Shown piece by piece: positions 56,124 through 64,000 of a DNA stretch of 64,000 bases. Below the pieces are notes generated by a model. That model ran no database searches. It saw nothing but the letters and a program-made list of their open reading frames with translations, and had not been told where the DNA came from. Position 1 is the stretch's first letter; the number at the start of each line of letters is the position of its first letter. The stretch is from Cellulomonas edaphi (GTDB taxonomy: Bacteria; Actinomycetota; Actinomycetes; Actinomycetales; Cellulomonadaceae). Location: NCBI RefSeq assembly GCF_030362815.1, contig NZ_JAUCGR010000002.1, positions 310,001 through 374,000 of the forward strand, written 5' to 3'. Both the position numbers and the translations under genes were made by a program.

Positions 56124-57916
56124 CGCAGACCCCGGACCAGCCGAGCGTGCCCGACGAGGCACCCGCGGCGTACGCGCCGCAGGAGCCGACCACCGTGGAG
56201 GAGGCCGTCGCGGCCGAGCCCGAGGCCATCCCCGAGGCACCGGTCGCCGACCTGCCCGCCGAGGACGCTCCCGCGGCACCTGCCGAGGCCGACGACGCTC
56301 TCGCGGCACCTGCCGAGGCCGACGAGGCTCCCGCCGCCCCGGCGACCGATGGGCCTCCCGCTGCCCCGGCGACCGACGAGGCCGCAGCCACCGACGAGGC
56401 CGCGGCCACCGCCCCGGAGGCCGACGCCCCGGCGGCTGCCGACGAGGCCGCAGCCACCGACGAGGCTCCGGCGGAGGAGGCCCCTGCTGCGGAGGCCCCC
56501 GCCGAGAAGGCGCCCGCCGCCTCCGCACCCGCCCCGGTGCCGACGCCCCGGCCCGTGCCGCGTCCCCGCCCGGGCGGTCCCATCCCGGTCCCCCACCCGC
56601 CCACGGCGCCCGTCGCGGCGGTCGCGGCACCCGTGCCGCCGCCCGCCGACGCCGCCGAGGCCGCGCTGGCCGCGACGTTCGGCAGCGTGGACGACGAGGG
56701 CAACGTCTCGGTCCGCGAGGCCGCGGGCGAGCGCGTGGTCGGTCAGTTCCCCGGCGCGAGCCGCGACGAGGCCCTCGGCCTGTACGTGCGCCGGTTCCTG
56801 GACCTGCAGGCCAAGGTGGCGCTCTTCGAGGCCCGGCTCTCGGCGACGGACCTGTCCGTCAAGGAGATCGACCAGACGCTGGCCCGTCTCACCACCGAGC
56901 TCGCCGAGCCCGCCGCGGTGGGCGACCTCGACGGGCTCCGCGCCCGGCTGGACTCCCTGCGCTCGGTCGCCGCCGAGCGCCGCGTCGCCGCCGAGGCCGA
57001 GCGGCTCGCCGCGCGCGCCGCCGCGGTGGAGTCACGCACCGCGATCGTCGAGGCCGCCGAGAAGATCGCCGAGACGGAGCCCAGCCGCATCCAGTGGCGC
57101 CCCGCAGGGGAGCAGCTGCGCCTGCTGCTGGACCAGTGGAAGGACGCTCAGCGCAACGGACCGCGGCTGGACCGGCCCACCGAGGAGTCGCTCTGGAAGC
57201 GGTTCAGCCACGCGCGCACCACGTTCGACCGTGAGCGCCGGCACTTCTTCGCCGAGCTCGAGCAGCGCAACTCGTCGGCGAAGCAGGCCAAGGAGAAGCT
57301 CGTCGCCGAAGCCGAGCGGCTGCAGAACAGCACCGACTGGGGTGCGACAGCCGGCGCCTTCCGCGACCTCATGGCGCAGTGGAAGCTGGCAGGCCGTGCG
57401 AGCCGTGCCGACGACGACGCGCTGTGGGCCCGGTTCCGCGCCGCGCAGGACGCGTTCTTCGCGTCGCGCGACGCCCAGAACGCGGCGACCGACGAGGAGT
57501 ACCGAGCGAACCTCGTGGTGAAGGAGGCGCTGCTGGCGGAGGCCGAGGCGCTGCTGCCCATCCGTGACCTCAACGCGGCGAAGCAGGCCATCCGCGGCAT
57601 CCAGGACCGCTGGGAGGCAGCCGGGAAGGTGCCGCGTGCCGACGTGCAGCGGGTCGAGGGGCGCCTGCGCGCCGTCGAGACCGGCATCCGCGACGCCGAG
57701 CAGGCGCAGTGGACGCGCAGCAACCCGGAGACACGTGCCCGTGCCGAGGGCGCGGCCGCCCAGCTCGAGCAGGCGATCGCCGGGCTCGAGGCCGACCTGG
57801 AGAAGGCGAAGGCGGCCGGCGACAAGCGCAAGATCGCCGACGCGCAGGCCGCCCTCGACGCCCGGCGGGCCTGGCTCGAGCAGGTCCAGCGCGCAGCGAG
57901 CGACGCCCGCGGCTGA
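56120..57916 (+). CDS. DUF349 protein with repetitive Ala/Pro/Glu N-terminus
   Basis: 598 residues. The first 180 are Ala-Pro-Glu-Asp repeats; from about 185 come several DUF349 units of about 70-75 residues, each with aromatic-basic patterns such as WKDAQRNGPRLDRPTEESLW, LMAQWKLAGRASRADDDALW and DRWEAAGKVPRADVQ. DUF349 proteins are long helical rods of unknown function; some relatives touch ribosomes or RNA. No membrane segment. Coupled to the cyclophilin gene and ended by a strong terminator. Confidence 0.88.
   Translation: MTQTPDQPSVPDEAPAAYAPQEPTTVEEAVAAEPEAIPEAPVADLPAEDAPAAPAEADDALAAPAEADEAPAAPATDGPPAAPATDEAAATDEAAATAPEADAPAAADEAAATDEAPAEEAPAAEAPAEKAPAASAPAPVPTPRPVPRPRPGGPIPVPHPPTAPVAAVAAPVPPPADAAEAALAATFGSVDDEGNVSVREAAGERVVGQFPGASRDEALGLYVRRFLDLQAKVALFEARLSATDLSVKEIDQTLARLTTELAEPAAVGDLDGLRARLDSLRSVAAERRVAAEAERLAARAAAVESRTAIVEAAEKIAETEPSRIQWRPAGEQLRLLLDQWKDAQRNGPRLDRPTEESLWKRFSHARTTFDRERRHFFAELEQRNSSAKQAKEKLVAEAERLQNSTDWGATAGAFRDLMAQWKLAGRASRADDDALWARFRAAQDAFFASRDAQNAATDEEYRANLVVKEALLAEAEALLPIRDLNAAKQAIRGIQDRWEAAGKVPRADVQRVEGRLRAVETGIRDAEQAQWTRSNPETRARAEGAAAQLEQAIAGLEADLEKAKAAGDKRKIADAQAALDARRAWLEQVQRAASDARG
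56264..56323 (+). repeat. 30-base tandem duplication in DUF349 gene
   Basis: Two adjacent 30-base units (56264-56293 and 56294-56323) differ at one base. They encode DAPAAPAEAD-type decapeptides; shorter degenerate copies follow up to about 56530. Confidence 0.85.
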
Positions 57917-57925
57917 GCCCGTCGC

Positions 57926-57964
57926 CCGACGGCCCGTCCCGGTTTTCCCGGGGCGGGCCGTCGG
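57926..57964 (+). terminator. Terminator after DUF349 gene
   Basis: CCGACGGCCCGTCCC pairs with GGGGCGGGCCGTCGG (one G-T pair) around a T-rich loop, followed on the plus strand by CTTTTCC. A textbook intrinsic terminator 10 bases past the stop. Confidence 0.92.
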
Positions 57965-58025
57965 CTTTTCCACAGGGCGTCGGCGGGCGCCGCCCCGCGT
58001 CGCGCGCGGACGGCATGCTGGCGCC

Positions 58026-58646
58026 ATGGGATCTGCCCTCGCTCCCTTCCGCCCTCCGCCCGACCCAGGTGTCGTGGGCGTTGTGCGCCGGTCCGAGGTG
58101 CCGTCGAGCGCCTGGCACGGGCAGCTCAGGGACGGTGCGCTGAGGCTCGTCTGGGGCGGGCTCGCGGTCGCCTCCGACGTGCGCGTGACGCCGGAGCTAC
58201 GCGCGCTCGCGCTGGCCGACCTCGTCCCGCCGCGCACCGTGGTCGGGCGCTGCTCGGCCGTGTGGGTCCACACGGGGGTCCGCGAGCCGGTGCGTCTCGA
58301 GGTGCTCGTCGGGCGACGCGCGCGTCACGCTCCCCCGCACCCGTGGCGCACGTCGGCGGAGGCCGACCTGGCCCCCGACGACGTGGTCCGCCTCGCGGGC
58401 GTCGGCGTGACCTCGGTGCAGCGCACCGGCACGGACCTCGCGCGCGTCCTACCCGTCGACGAGGCGGTGCCGCTGATCGTGCGGCTGCTGCCGCTGGGGT
58501 TCGACCTCGACGCGGCGGCGGGGACGCTCTCGGCGCTGCGCGGGCACCGCAACGTCCGCACGGCGATGCGTGCCCTCTGCGCCGTGGATCGGGCTCAGGC
58601 GCGGATCGTCGGCTCCTCGGCGCCCTTGGCACCCGTGATGCGGTAG
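58026..58646 (+). CDS. AbiEi-like orphan antitoxin family protein
   Basis: A 206-residue soluble protein. The pattern [17 protein letters not shown], then [27 protein letters not shown], and a closing helix ending in [13 protein letters not shown] resembles the C-terminal regulatory domain of AbiEi-type (type IV) antitoxins, many orphan copies of which occur in actinobacteria. The N-terminal DNA-binding helix is not clear, and no AbiEii toxin gene is adjacent. ATG at 58026. Its last 17 codons overlap the 3' end of relA on the other strand. Confidence 0.6.
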   Translation: MGSALAPFRPPPDPGVVGVVRRSEVPSSAWHGQLRDGALRLVWGGLAVASDVRVTPELRALALADLVPPRTVVGRCSAVWVHTGVREPVRLEVLVGRRARHAPPHPWRTSAEADLAPDDVVRLAGVGVTSVQRTGTDLARVLPVDEAVPLIVRLLPLGFDLDAAAGTLSALRGHRNVRTAMRALCAVDRAQARIVGSSAPLAPVMR

Positions 58647-60934
58647 ACGTCGAACACGCCCTCGACCTTGCGCACCGCGGACAGCACCGACGCGAGGTGC
58701 GACGGCTCGGCCATCTCGAACACGAACCGCGAGAGCGCCACGCGGTCCCGGGACGTCGAGACAGAGGCGGACAGGATGTTCACGTGGCTGTCGGACAGCA
58801 CCCGGGTCACGTCGGACAGCAGCCGCGACCGGTCGAGGGCCTCGACCTGGATCTGCACCAGGAAGAGGGCGGACGACGACTGGCTCCACTCGACGTCGAC
58901 GATGCGCTCGGGCTGCGCTCGCAGCGAGTCGACGTTGATGCAGTCCGTGCGGTGCACGCTGACCCCTGCGCCGCGCGTGACGAAGCCCATGATCGAGTCG
59001 CCGGGCACCGGCGTGCAGCACTTGGCCAGCTTGACCCAGATGTCGTCGATGCCCTTGACCACGATCCCCGGGTCGCCCGCACGCTGGCGGCGCCGGCCCT
59101 GCCCCGGGCGCGTCGCCTCGGCGATGTCCTCCTCGGCGGCCGGCTCGCCGCCCATCGAGTGCACGAGACGCTGCACGACGGTGGCCGCCGAGACCTGCCC
59201 CTCGCCCACGGCCGCGTAGAGCGCCGACACGTCGGCGTAGCGCATGTCGTTGGCCAGGGCCACGAGCGACTCGTGCGAGAGCAGCCGCTGGATCGGCAGG
59301 TTCTGCTTGCGCATCGCCTTGGCGATGGCGTCCTTGCCGTGCTCGATCGCCTCCTCGCGACGCTCCTTGGAGAACCACTGGCGGATCTTGTTGCGGGCAC
59401 GCGGGCTCTTGACGAAGCCGAGCCAGTCGCGCGACGGGCCCGCGGTCTCCGACTTCGACGTGAAGACGTCGACGACGTCGCCGTTCTCCAGCGTCGAGTC
59501 GAGCGGCACCAGCCGCCCGTTGACGCGCGCGCCCATGGTGCGGTGCCCCACCTCCGTGTGCACGGCGTAGGCGAAGTCGACCGGCGTCGAGCCCGACGGC
59601 AGGCCCATCACGTCGCCCTTGGGCGTGAACACGTAGACCTCGGAGCCCGCGATCTCGAACCGCAGCGAGTCGAGGAACTCGGTGGGGTCGGCGGTCTCCT
59701 TCTGCCAGTCCACCAGCTGCCGCAGCCAGGTCATGTCGTTGCCGGCGGCGTCGGTCGTGCCCGCAGCGCCCTGGTTCTTGGCGCTCTCCTTGTACTTCCA
59801 GTGCGCCGCGACACCGTACTCCGCACGGCGGTGCATGTCGTGCGTGCGGATCTGGATCTCGACGGGCTTGCCGCCCGGGCCGATCACGGTGGTGTGCAGC
59901 GACTGGTACAGGTTGAACTTGGGCATCGCGATGTAGTCCTTGAACCGGCCGGGCACCGGGTTCCATCGCGCGTGCAGCGCACCGAGCGCCGCGTAGCAGT
60001 CCCGCACGGAATCCACCAGCACCCGCACGCCGACCAGGTCGTAGATGTCGGCGAAGTCGCGGCCGCGCACGATCATCTTCTGGTAGATCGAGTAGTAGTG
60101 CTTGGGCCGCCCCGTGACGGTGGCCTTGATCTTCGCGGTGCGCAGGTCGGAGCCCACCTGCTCGCGGACCACGGCGAGGTACTCCTCGCGGGCCGGCGCG
60201 CGTTCGGCGACCAGGTGGACGATCTCGTCGTACACCTTGGGGTACAGGGTCGCGAAGGACAGGTCCTCGAGCTCCCACTTGATGGTGTTCATGCCGAGCC
60301 GGTGCGCCAGGGGCGCGTAGATCTCGAGCGTCTCGCGGGCCTTCTTCTCGGCCGAGGTCGCCGCCACGAACTTCCACGTGCGCGCGTTGTGCAGCCGGTC
60401 CGCGAGCTTGATCACCAGCACGCGGATGTCGCGCGACATCGCCACGACCATCTTGCGGACGGTCTCGGCCTGCGCCGCGTCGCCGTAGGTCACCTTGTCC
60501 AGCTTGGTGACGCCGTCGACGAGCATCGCGACCTCGGGGCCGAACTCGCGGCGCAGCTGGTCGAGCGAGTAGTCGGTGTCCTCGACCGTGTCGTGCAGCA
60601 GGGCCGCCACGAGCGTGGACGGCGTCATGCCCAGCTCGGCGAGGATCGTCGCCACCGCCACCGGGTGTGTGATGTAGGGGTCGCCGCTCTTGCGCAGTTG
60701 GCCACGGTGCGCCTTCTCGGCCACCACGTACGCCTGCTCCACCACGGCCAGATCGGCCTTGGGGTGGTTGGTGCGGGCGGCCTGCAGCACGGGCTCCAGC
60801 GCGGGGAACGCGGGGCCGCTGCGGCCGCCGAACCTGGACAGGCGCGAGCGCACGCGACCGGACGAGGTCCCGTAGGGATCCGTCAGGGCGGCAACCTGAG
60901 AACCGGTCGCTGCCGAGTCGACGTCGTCGCTCAA
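58595..60934 (-). CDS. relA: Bifunctional (p)ppGpp synthetase/hydrolase
   Basis: Makes and degrades the stringent-response alarmones. The 779-residue protein has the HD hydrolase domain (AEKAHRGQ with H76, [10 protein letters not shown] with H114 D115), the synthetase domain ([41 protein letters not shown], where RFKD marks the bifunctional type), TGS ([20 protein letters not shown]), and a C-terminal ACT domain. ATG start at 60934. It follows apt after 105 bases. Its 3' end overlaps the convergent AbiEi-like gene by 52 bases. Confidence 0.97.
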   Translation of the reverse strand: MSDDVDSAATGSQVAALTDPYGTSSGRVRSRLSRFGGRSGPAFPALEPVLQAARTNHPKADLAVVEQAYVVAEKAHRGQLRKSGDPYITHPVAVATILAELGMTPSTLVAALLHDTVEDTDYSLDQLRREFGPEVAMLVDGVTKLDKVTYGDAAQAETVRKMVVAMSRDIRVLVIKLADRLHNARTWKFVAATSAEKKARETLEIYAPLAHRLGMNTIKWELEDLSFATLYPKVYDEIVHLVAERAPAREEYLAVVREQVGSDLRTAKIKATVTGRPKHYYSIYQKMIVRGRDFADIYDLVGVRVLVDSVRDCYAALGALHARWNPVPGRFKDYIAMPKFNLYQSLHTTVIGPGGKPVEIQIRTHDMHRRAEYGVAAHWKYKESAKNQGAAGTTDAAGNDMTWLRQLVDWQKETADPTEFLDSLRFEIAGSEVYVFTPKGDVMGLPSGSTPVDFAYAVHTEVGHRTMGARVNGRLVPLDSTLENGDVVDVFTSKSETAGPSRDWLGFVKSPRARNKIRQWFSKERREEAIEHGKDAIAKAMRKQNLPIQRLLSHESLVALANDMRYADVSALYAAVGEGQVSAATVVQRLVHSMGGEPAAEEDIAEATRPGQGRRRQRAGDPGIVVKGIDDIWVKLAKCCTPVPGDSIMGFVTRGAGVSVHRTDCINVDSLRAQPERIVDVEWSQSSSALFLVQIQVEALDRSRLLSDVTRVLSDSHVNILSASVSTSRDRVALSRFVFEMAEPSHLASVLSAVRKVEGVFDVYRITGAKGAEEPTIRA

Positions 60935-61039
60935 GCCCTACCCCCTCGCGCTCGGGTGGTCCCCTCACGGATGAGCCGGCGGGGGAACCGATTCGCAGAG
61001 TCTACGGCCGCCGACGGGCAGTCACGCCCGCCGTGCAGG

Positions 61040-61588
61040 TCACGGCACCGAGACCAGCGCGTGGACCGCGTGCCCCGCCAGCTGCGCGCGGCCGGCCAGG
61101 GCCTCGATCTCGACCAGGAACGACAGCCCGACGACGGTCGCACCGCACCGCTCGACGAGCCTGATCGTCGCCGCCGCGGTGCCTCCCGTGGCCAGCACGT
61201 CGTCGACCACGAGCACCCGGGCACCCGCCGGGATGGTCGAGGGGTGGAGCTCGATGGTGGCGTCCCCGTACTCGAGCGAGTAGCTCTCGGACGCCAGGGG
61301 CCCGGGCAGCTTGCCGGCCTTGCGCACCGGGATGAGACCCGCGCCCAGGTGCACGGCGATCGGTGCCGCGAGGAGAAACCCGCGCGCCTCCATCCCCGCC
61401 ACCAGGTCGACGGGGCCGCCGGCCTGCACCGCGAGGGCGGCGCAGACCTGGGCGAACGCGTCGCCGTCGGCGAGCAGCGGCGTGATGTCACGGAACAGGA
61501 CCCCCGGCTCGGGGAAGTCCGGCACCAGCCGGACCAGCTCCTCGACGCGGCGCGCGGCGGCCTCGAGCTCGGGGGTCCGTCCGCTCAT
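61040..61588 (-). CDS. apt: Adenine phosphoribosyltransferase
   Basis: Salvages adenine to AMP using PRPP. The 182-residue protein has DFPEPGVLFRDITPLLADGD, GMEARGFLLAAPIA, the hood region RKAGKLPG and the PRPP loop VLVVDDVLATGGTAAA. Its ATG overlaps the secF stop by 4 bases (ATGA), the usual secD-secF-apt-relA arrangement of actinobacteria. Confidence 0.97.
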   Translation of the reverse strand: MSGRTPELEAAARRVEELVRLVPDFPEPGVLFRDITPLLADGDAFAQVCAALAVQAGGPVDLVAGMEARGFLLAAPIAVHLGAGLIPVRKAGKLPGPLASESYSLEYGDATIELHPSTIPAGARVLVVDDVLATGGTAAATIRLVERCGATVVGLSFLVEIEALAGRAQLAGHAVHALVSVP

Positions 61589-62676
61589 CGGGTGGGCTTG
61601 CGCTTCTTGGGCTGGGCCGCGACGCCCTGGTGGGACCCCGGGCGCAGCTGGCCGGCCGCGTTGACGGAGCCCGCGTGCACCGTCGCGTCGTCGGCGCCAC
61701 CTGCACGCCGGCCGGCGAGCACGCGGGCCGTGTGGTCCTTGATGGCGGCCTCGCGCTCGCGCAGCGAGACCTCGAGCGGCGTGGCCAGGAAGACCGAGGA
61801 GAACGTGCCGATCAGCATGCCGACGAACAGCGCGAGTGCGATGTCACGCAGCGTGCCTGCCCCGAGGATGAACGCGCCCACGAACAGGATGCCGGCGACC
61901 GGGAGCAGCGCGACGACCGAGGTGTTGATCGAGCGGACCAGCGTCTGGTTGATCGCGAGGTTCGCCTTCTCGGCGTACGTGAACCGCGTCTGGTCCAGCG
62001 TGTCCGCGGTGTTCTCGCGCACCTTGTCGAACACCACGACCGTGTCGTAGATCGAGTACCCGAGGATGGTCAAGAAGCCGATGACCGTCGCCGGCGTGAC
62101 CTCCCAGCCGATCGCGGCGTAGACGCCCACGGTGACCAGCAGGTCGTGGAACAGGGCGACGAGACCCGCGACCGCCATGCGCCAGTTGCGGAAGTAGATC
62201 GTCATGACGATGGTCACGAAGATCAGGAACACGATGATGCCGGTGATGGCCTTCTTCGAGATGTCCTTGCCCCACGACGGGCCGATGAACGAGCTGCCGA
62301 TGTCGTCCTCGGTCACGTCGAACGCCGTCATCAGGGCGTCCTTGACCTCCTCGACCTCGGCGTTCGAGAGCGTCGCCGTCTGGATGCGCAGCGAGCTGGA
62401 ACCGATCGCCGTCACCTGGGGCGACTCACCGGGTGCCACCGACTGCACCGTGTCGATGGCCAGCTGCTCGTCGTCGGTGTCCACGTTGGACACGACGAAC
62501 TGCGAGCCGCCGCTGAACTCGATGCCCGGGTTCAGGCCGGGCTTGACGAGCAGCAGTGCCGACAGCACCACCAGCACCGCCGAGATCGTGAACCAGATGC
62601 GACGGCGACCGACGATGTCGTACGACCGACGCCCCGTGTAGAGGTCGTTGCCCCACTGGGCGAAACCGGCGGCCAT
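61585..62676 (-). CDS. secF: Protein translocase subunit SecF
   Basis: Sec export accessory membrane protein that uses the proton gradient. 363 residues with six membrane helices, the first after NDLYTGRRSYDIVGRRRIWF, and the conserved GIEFSGGSQF, LGYSIYDTVVVFDKVREN and SINTSVVALLPV motifs. A basic C-terminal tail (QPKKRKPTR) is likely cytoplasmic. TGATG overlap with secD. Confidence 0.96.
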   Translation of the reverse strand: MAAGFAQWGNDLYTGRRSYDIVGRRRIWFTISAVLVVLSALLLVKPGLNPGIEFSGGSQFVVSNVDTDDEQLAIDTVQSVAPGESPQVTAIGSSSLRIQTATLSNAEVEEVKDALMTAFDVTEDDIGSSFIGPSWGKDISKKAITGIIVFLIFVTIVMTIYFRNWRMAVAGLVALFHDLLVTVGVYAAIGWEVTPATVIGFLTILGYSIYDTVVVFDKVRENTADTLDQTRFTYAEKANLAINQTLVRSINTSVVALLPVAGILFVGAFILGAGTLRDIALALFVGMLIGTFSSVFLATPLEVSLREREAAIKDHTARVLAGRRAGGADDATVHAGSVNAAGQLRPGSHQGVAAQPKKRKPTR

Positions 62677-64000
62677 CAGACCTCACTCCCGTCGGTGCGC
62701 CCAGGGGCGTCGTCCTCGTCCGTCGCAGCCGCCTTGCTGGCGGCCGCCTTCTGCGCGGCGCGCCGCTCGGCGATGGTCATGCCCGCCGTCTCCGGCGTCA
62801 CGCTCGTGGTGCTGGTCGTGCTCGCGGTTCCCGCGGTGCCCACCGTGGCGGGGACGCGGGGCTCGGCCGCGGCGTCATCCGCGGTCGCGTCGTCCTTCGC
62901 GGCGGCCGGACGCGGGGTCGAGACCTTGCCACGACCCACGTACCGGGGCGCGTCGATGACGCCGAGGCGGCGCGGGTCCAGGCCCGAGGCCCGGTGGCCC
63001 TCGGAGAAGAACTTCGTCCGGGCCAACAGCTCCATGACCGGGTGCGTGAACATGAACACGACGAGGATGTCGACGAGGGTCGTCAGACCGAGCGTGAAGG
63101 CGAAGCCACGCACGCCACCGACCGCGAGCACGTAGAGCACGACGGCCGCGAGGAAGTTGACCGCGTCGGACGCCAGGATCGTGCGGCGTGCGCGCGACCA
63201 ACCACGCTCGACTGCGGCGCCGAGGGTCCTGCCCTCGCGCAGCTCGTCGCGGATGCGCTCGAAGTACACGATGAAGGAGTCGGCGGTGATACCGATCGCG
63301 ACGATCAGACCGGCGACACCGGGCAGCGAGAGCCGGTATCCCTGCGTCCAGGACATCAGCGTGATCATCCCGTAGGTGACCACGCCGGCGACGACGAGCG
63401 ACGCGACCGTCACGAGGCCGAGGGCGCGGTACTGGAAGAGCGAGTACACGACGACCAGCGCGAGACCGATGAGGCCCGCGAGGATGCCCTTCTGCAGCTG
63501 GTCGGCGCCGAGCGTCGCGGAGATCTGCTCCTCGCTCTGCACCTCGAAGGACATGGGCAGGGAGCCGAAGTTCAGCTGCTGCGCCAGGCTCGCGGCGGAC
63601 TCGCGGGTGAACGAGCCCGAGATCGTCGCCTCACCGTTGGGGATGACGCCGTTGACGGACGGGGCCGAGACCACCAGGCCGTCGAGCACGATGCCGAACT
63701 GGTTGAGCGGCGGCTGCTGCGGGAACAGGCGCTCGGTGGTGTCCGCGAACTGGCTCGCGCCCTTGGAGTCGAACTTGAGCGTGACGACCCAGTCGCTGCC
63801 GACGCCGCCCGACGGCAGGGTCTCGAGGCCCGAGCTGGCGCTCGAGATCCGGTCGCCGTCGATCTCGACCGGCCCCAGGATGTACTTCGCCGTGCCGACC
63901 ACCTGGCCGCCGATCGTCTGCGACTCGCAGGTGACGAAGGCCTTCTCCGGGTCGCCGTTGACGCCACCGGTGAGGTTCTTCGGGTCGGAGCAGTCGAGGT
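62676..64000 (-). CDS. secD: Protein translocase subunit SecD, C-terminal part
   Basis: The gene runs off the right edge; about 441 codons of its 3' part are present, from LDCSDPKNLTGGVNGDPEKA onward. It shows the P1 periplasmic domain end (FGIVLDGLVVSAPSVNG and SGSFTRESAASLAQQLNFGS) and a membrane block with GLIVAIGITADSFIVYFERIRDEL. A long charged Ala/Thr-rich tail (about 95 residues after SEGHRASG) extends beyond typical SecD. Acts with SecF, whose start overlaps its stop. Confidence 0.95.
   Translation of the reverse strand, partial: LDCSDPKNLTGGVNGDPEKAFVTCESQTIGGQVVGTAKYILGPVEIDGDRISSASSGLETLPSGGVGSDWVVTLKFDSKGASQFADTTERLFPQQPPLNQFGIVLDGLVVSAPSVNGVIPNGEATISGSFTRESAASLAQQLNFGSLPMSFEVQSEEQISATLGADQLQKGILAGLIGLALVVVYSLFQYRALGLVTVASLVVAGVVTYGMITLMSWTQGYRLSLPGVAGLIVAIGITADSFIVYFERIRDELREGRTLGAAVERGWSRARRTILASDAVNFLAAVVLYVLAVGGVRGFAFTLGLTTLVDILVVFMFTHPVMELLARTKFFSEGHRASGLDPRRLGVIDAPRYVGRGKVSTPRPAAAKDDATADDAAAEPRVPATVGTAGTASTTSTTSVTPETAGMTIAERRAAQKAAASKAAATDEDDAPGRTDGSEV

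Noticed and set aside
58262-62050. Long plus-strand open frame across relA, apt and secF
   Set aside because: It crosses several well-supported minus-strand genes with low-complexity basic sequence; an artefact of high GC.
1-64000. CRISPR arrays, insertion sequences, tRNA or rRNA genes
   Set aside because: No regularly spaced repeats, transposase motifs or tRNA-like cloverleafs were seen in the gaps. Intergenic stretches are all under 210 bases.

Overview
The window is chromosomal DNA from a very GC-rich actinobacterium. Evidence: the base composition, frequent GTG starts, dense ATGA/GTGA/TGATG gene overlaps, and a housekeeping order (aroB-aroK-aroC ... aroE-mltG-ruvX-alaS ... rpsD-rarA ... 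aspS ... hisS ... relA-apt-secF-secD) that from memory is colinear with the Mycobacterium tuberculosis block Rv2538c-Rv2587c. A complete monoderm type IV pilus set plus a Tad pilus set suggests a Cellulomonas-like member of the Micrococcales. That genus-level assignment is inference. Nearly all genes lie on the minus strand. No tRNA, rRNA, insertion sequence or CRISPR array is visible, and no gene-free stretch exceeds 300 bases.

Layout in rising coordinates. 1-6.0 kb: the shikimate genes aroB (partial), aroK and aroC, with a plus-strand gene for a secreted protein of about twelve fibronectin-like repeats wedged between aroC and aroK. 6.1-19.5 kb: a type IV pilus cluster (pilB, pilT, pilC, major pilin pilA, three minor pilin-like genes, pilD, pilM, pilN, pilO). 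19.6-32.1 kb: aroE, mltG, ruvX, alaS, two small membrane protein genes, rpsD, rarA, a plus-strand MMPL transporter, aspS. 32.2-43.8 kb: an accessory zone with secreted proteins and lipoproteins, an Rv2578c-type radical SAM gene with a perfect SOS-box-like palindrome at its start, and a reduced type VII secretion locus (WXG100 protein, FHA-bearing EccC-type ATPase, a 96-residue protein, a 700-residue protein, a lipoprotein). 43.9-52.8 kb: a Tad/Flp pilus operon ending in a membrane LysM-BTAD protein gene. 53.0-64.0 kb: hisS, a metallo-hydrolase, a membrane cyclophilin, a DUF349 protein, an orphan AbiEi-like gene, relA, apt, secF and secD (partial).

How it fits together: the housekeeping backbone makes aromatic precursors, charged tRNAs, ppGpp, cell-wall processing and Sec export. 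Into this backbone are set three surface modules: the type IV pili between aroE and aroC, the Tad pili, and the reduced type VII locus between aspS and hisS. The Tad operon carries no prepilin peptidase of its own in this window, and the type VII locus lacks EccB, EccD, EccE and mycosin genes, so both may depend on parts encoded elsewhere.
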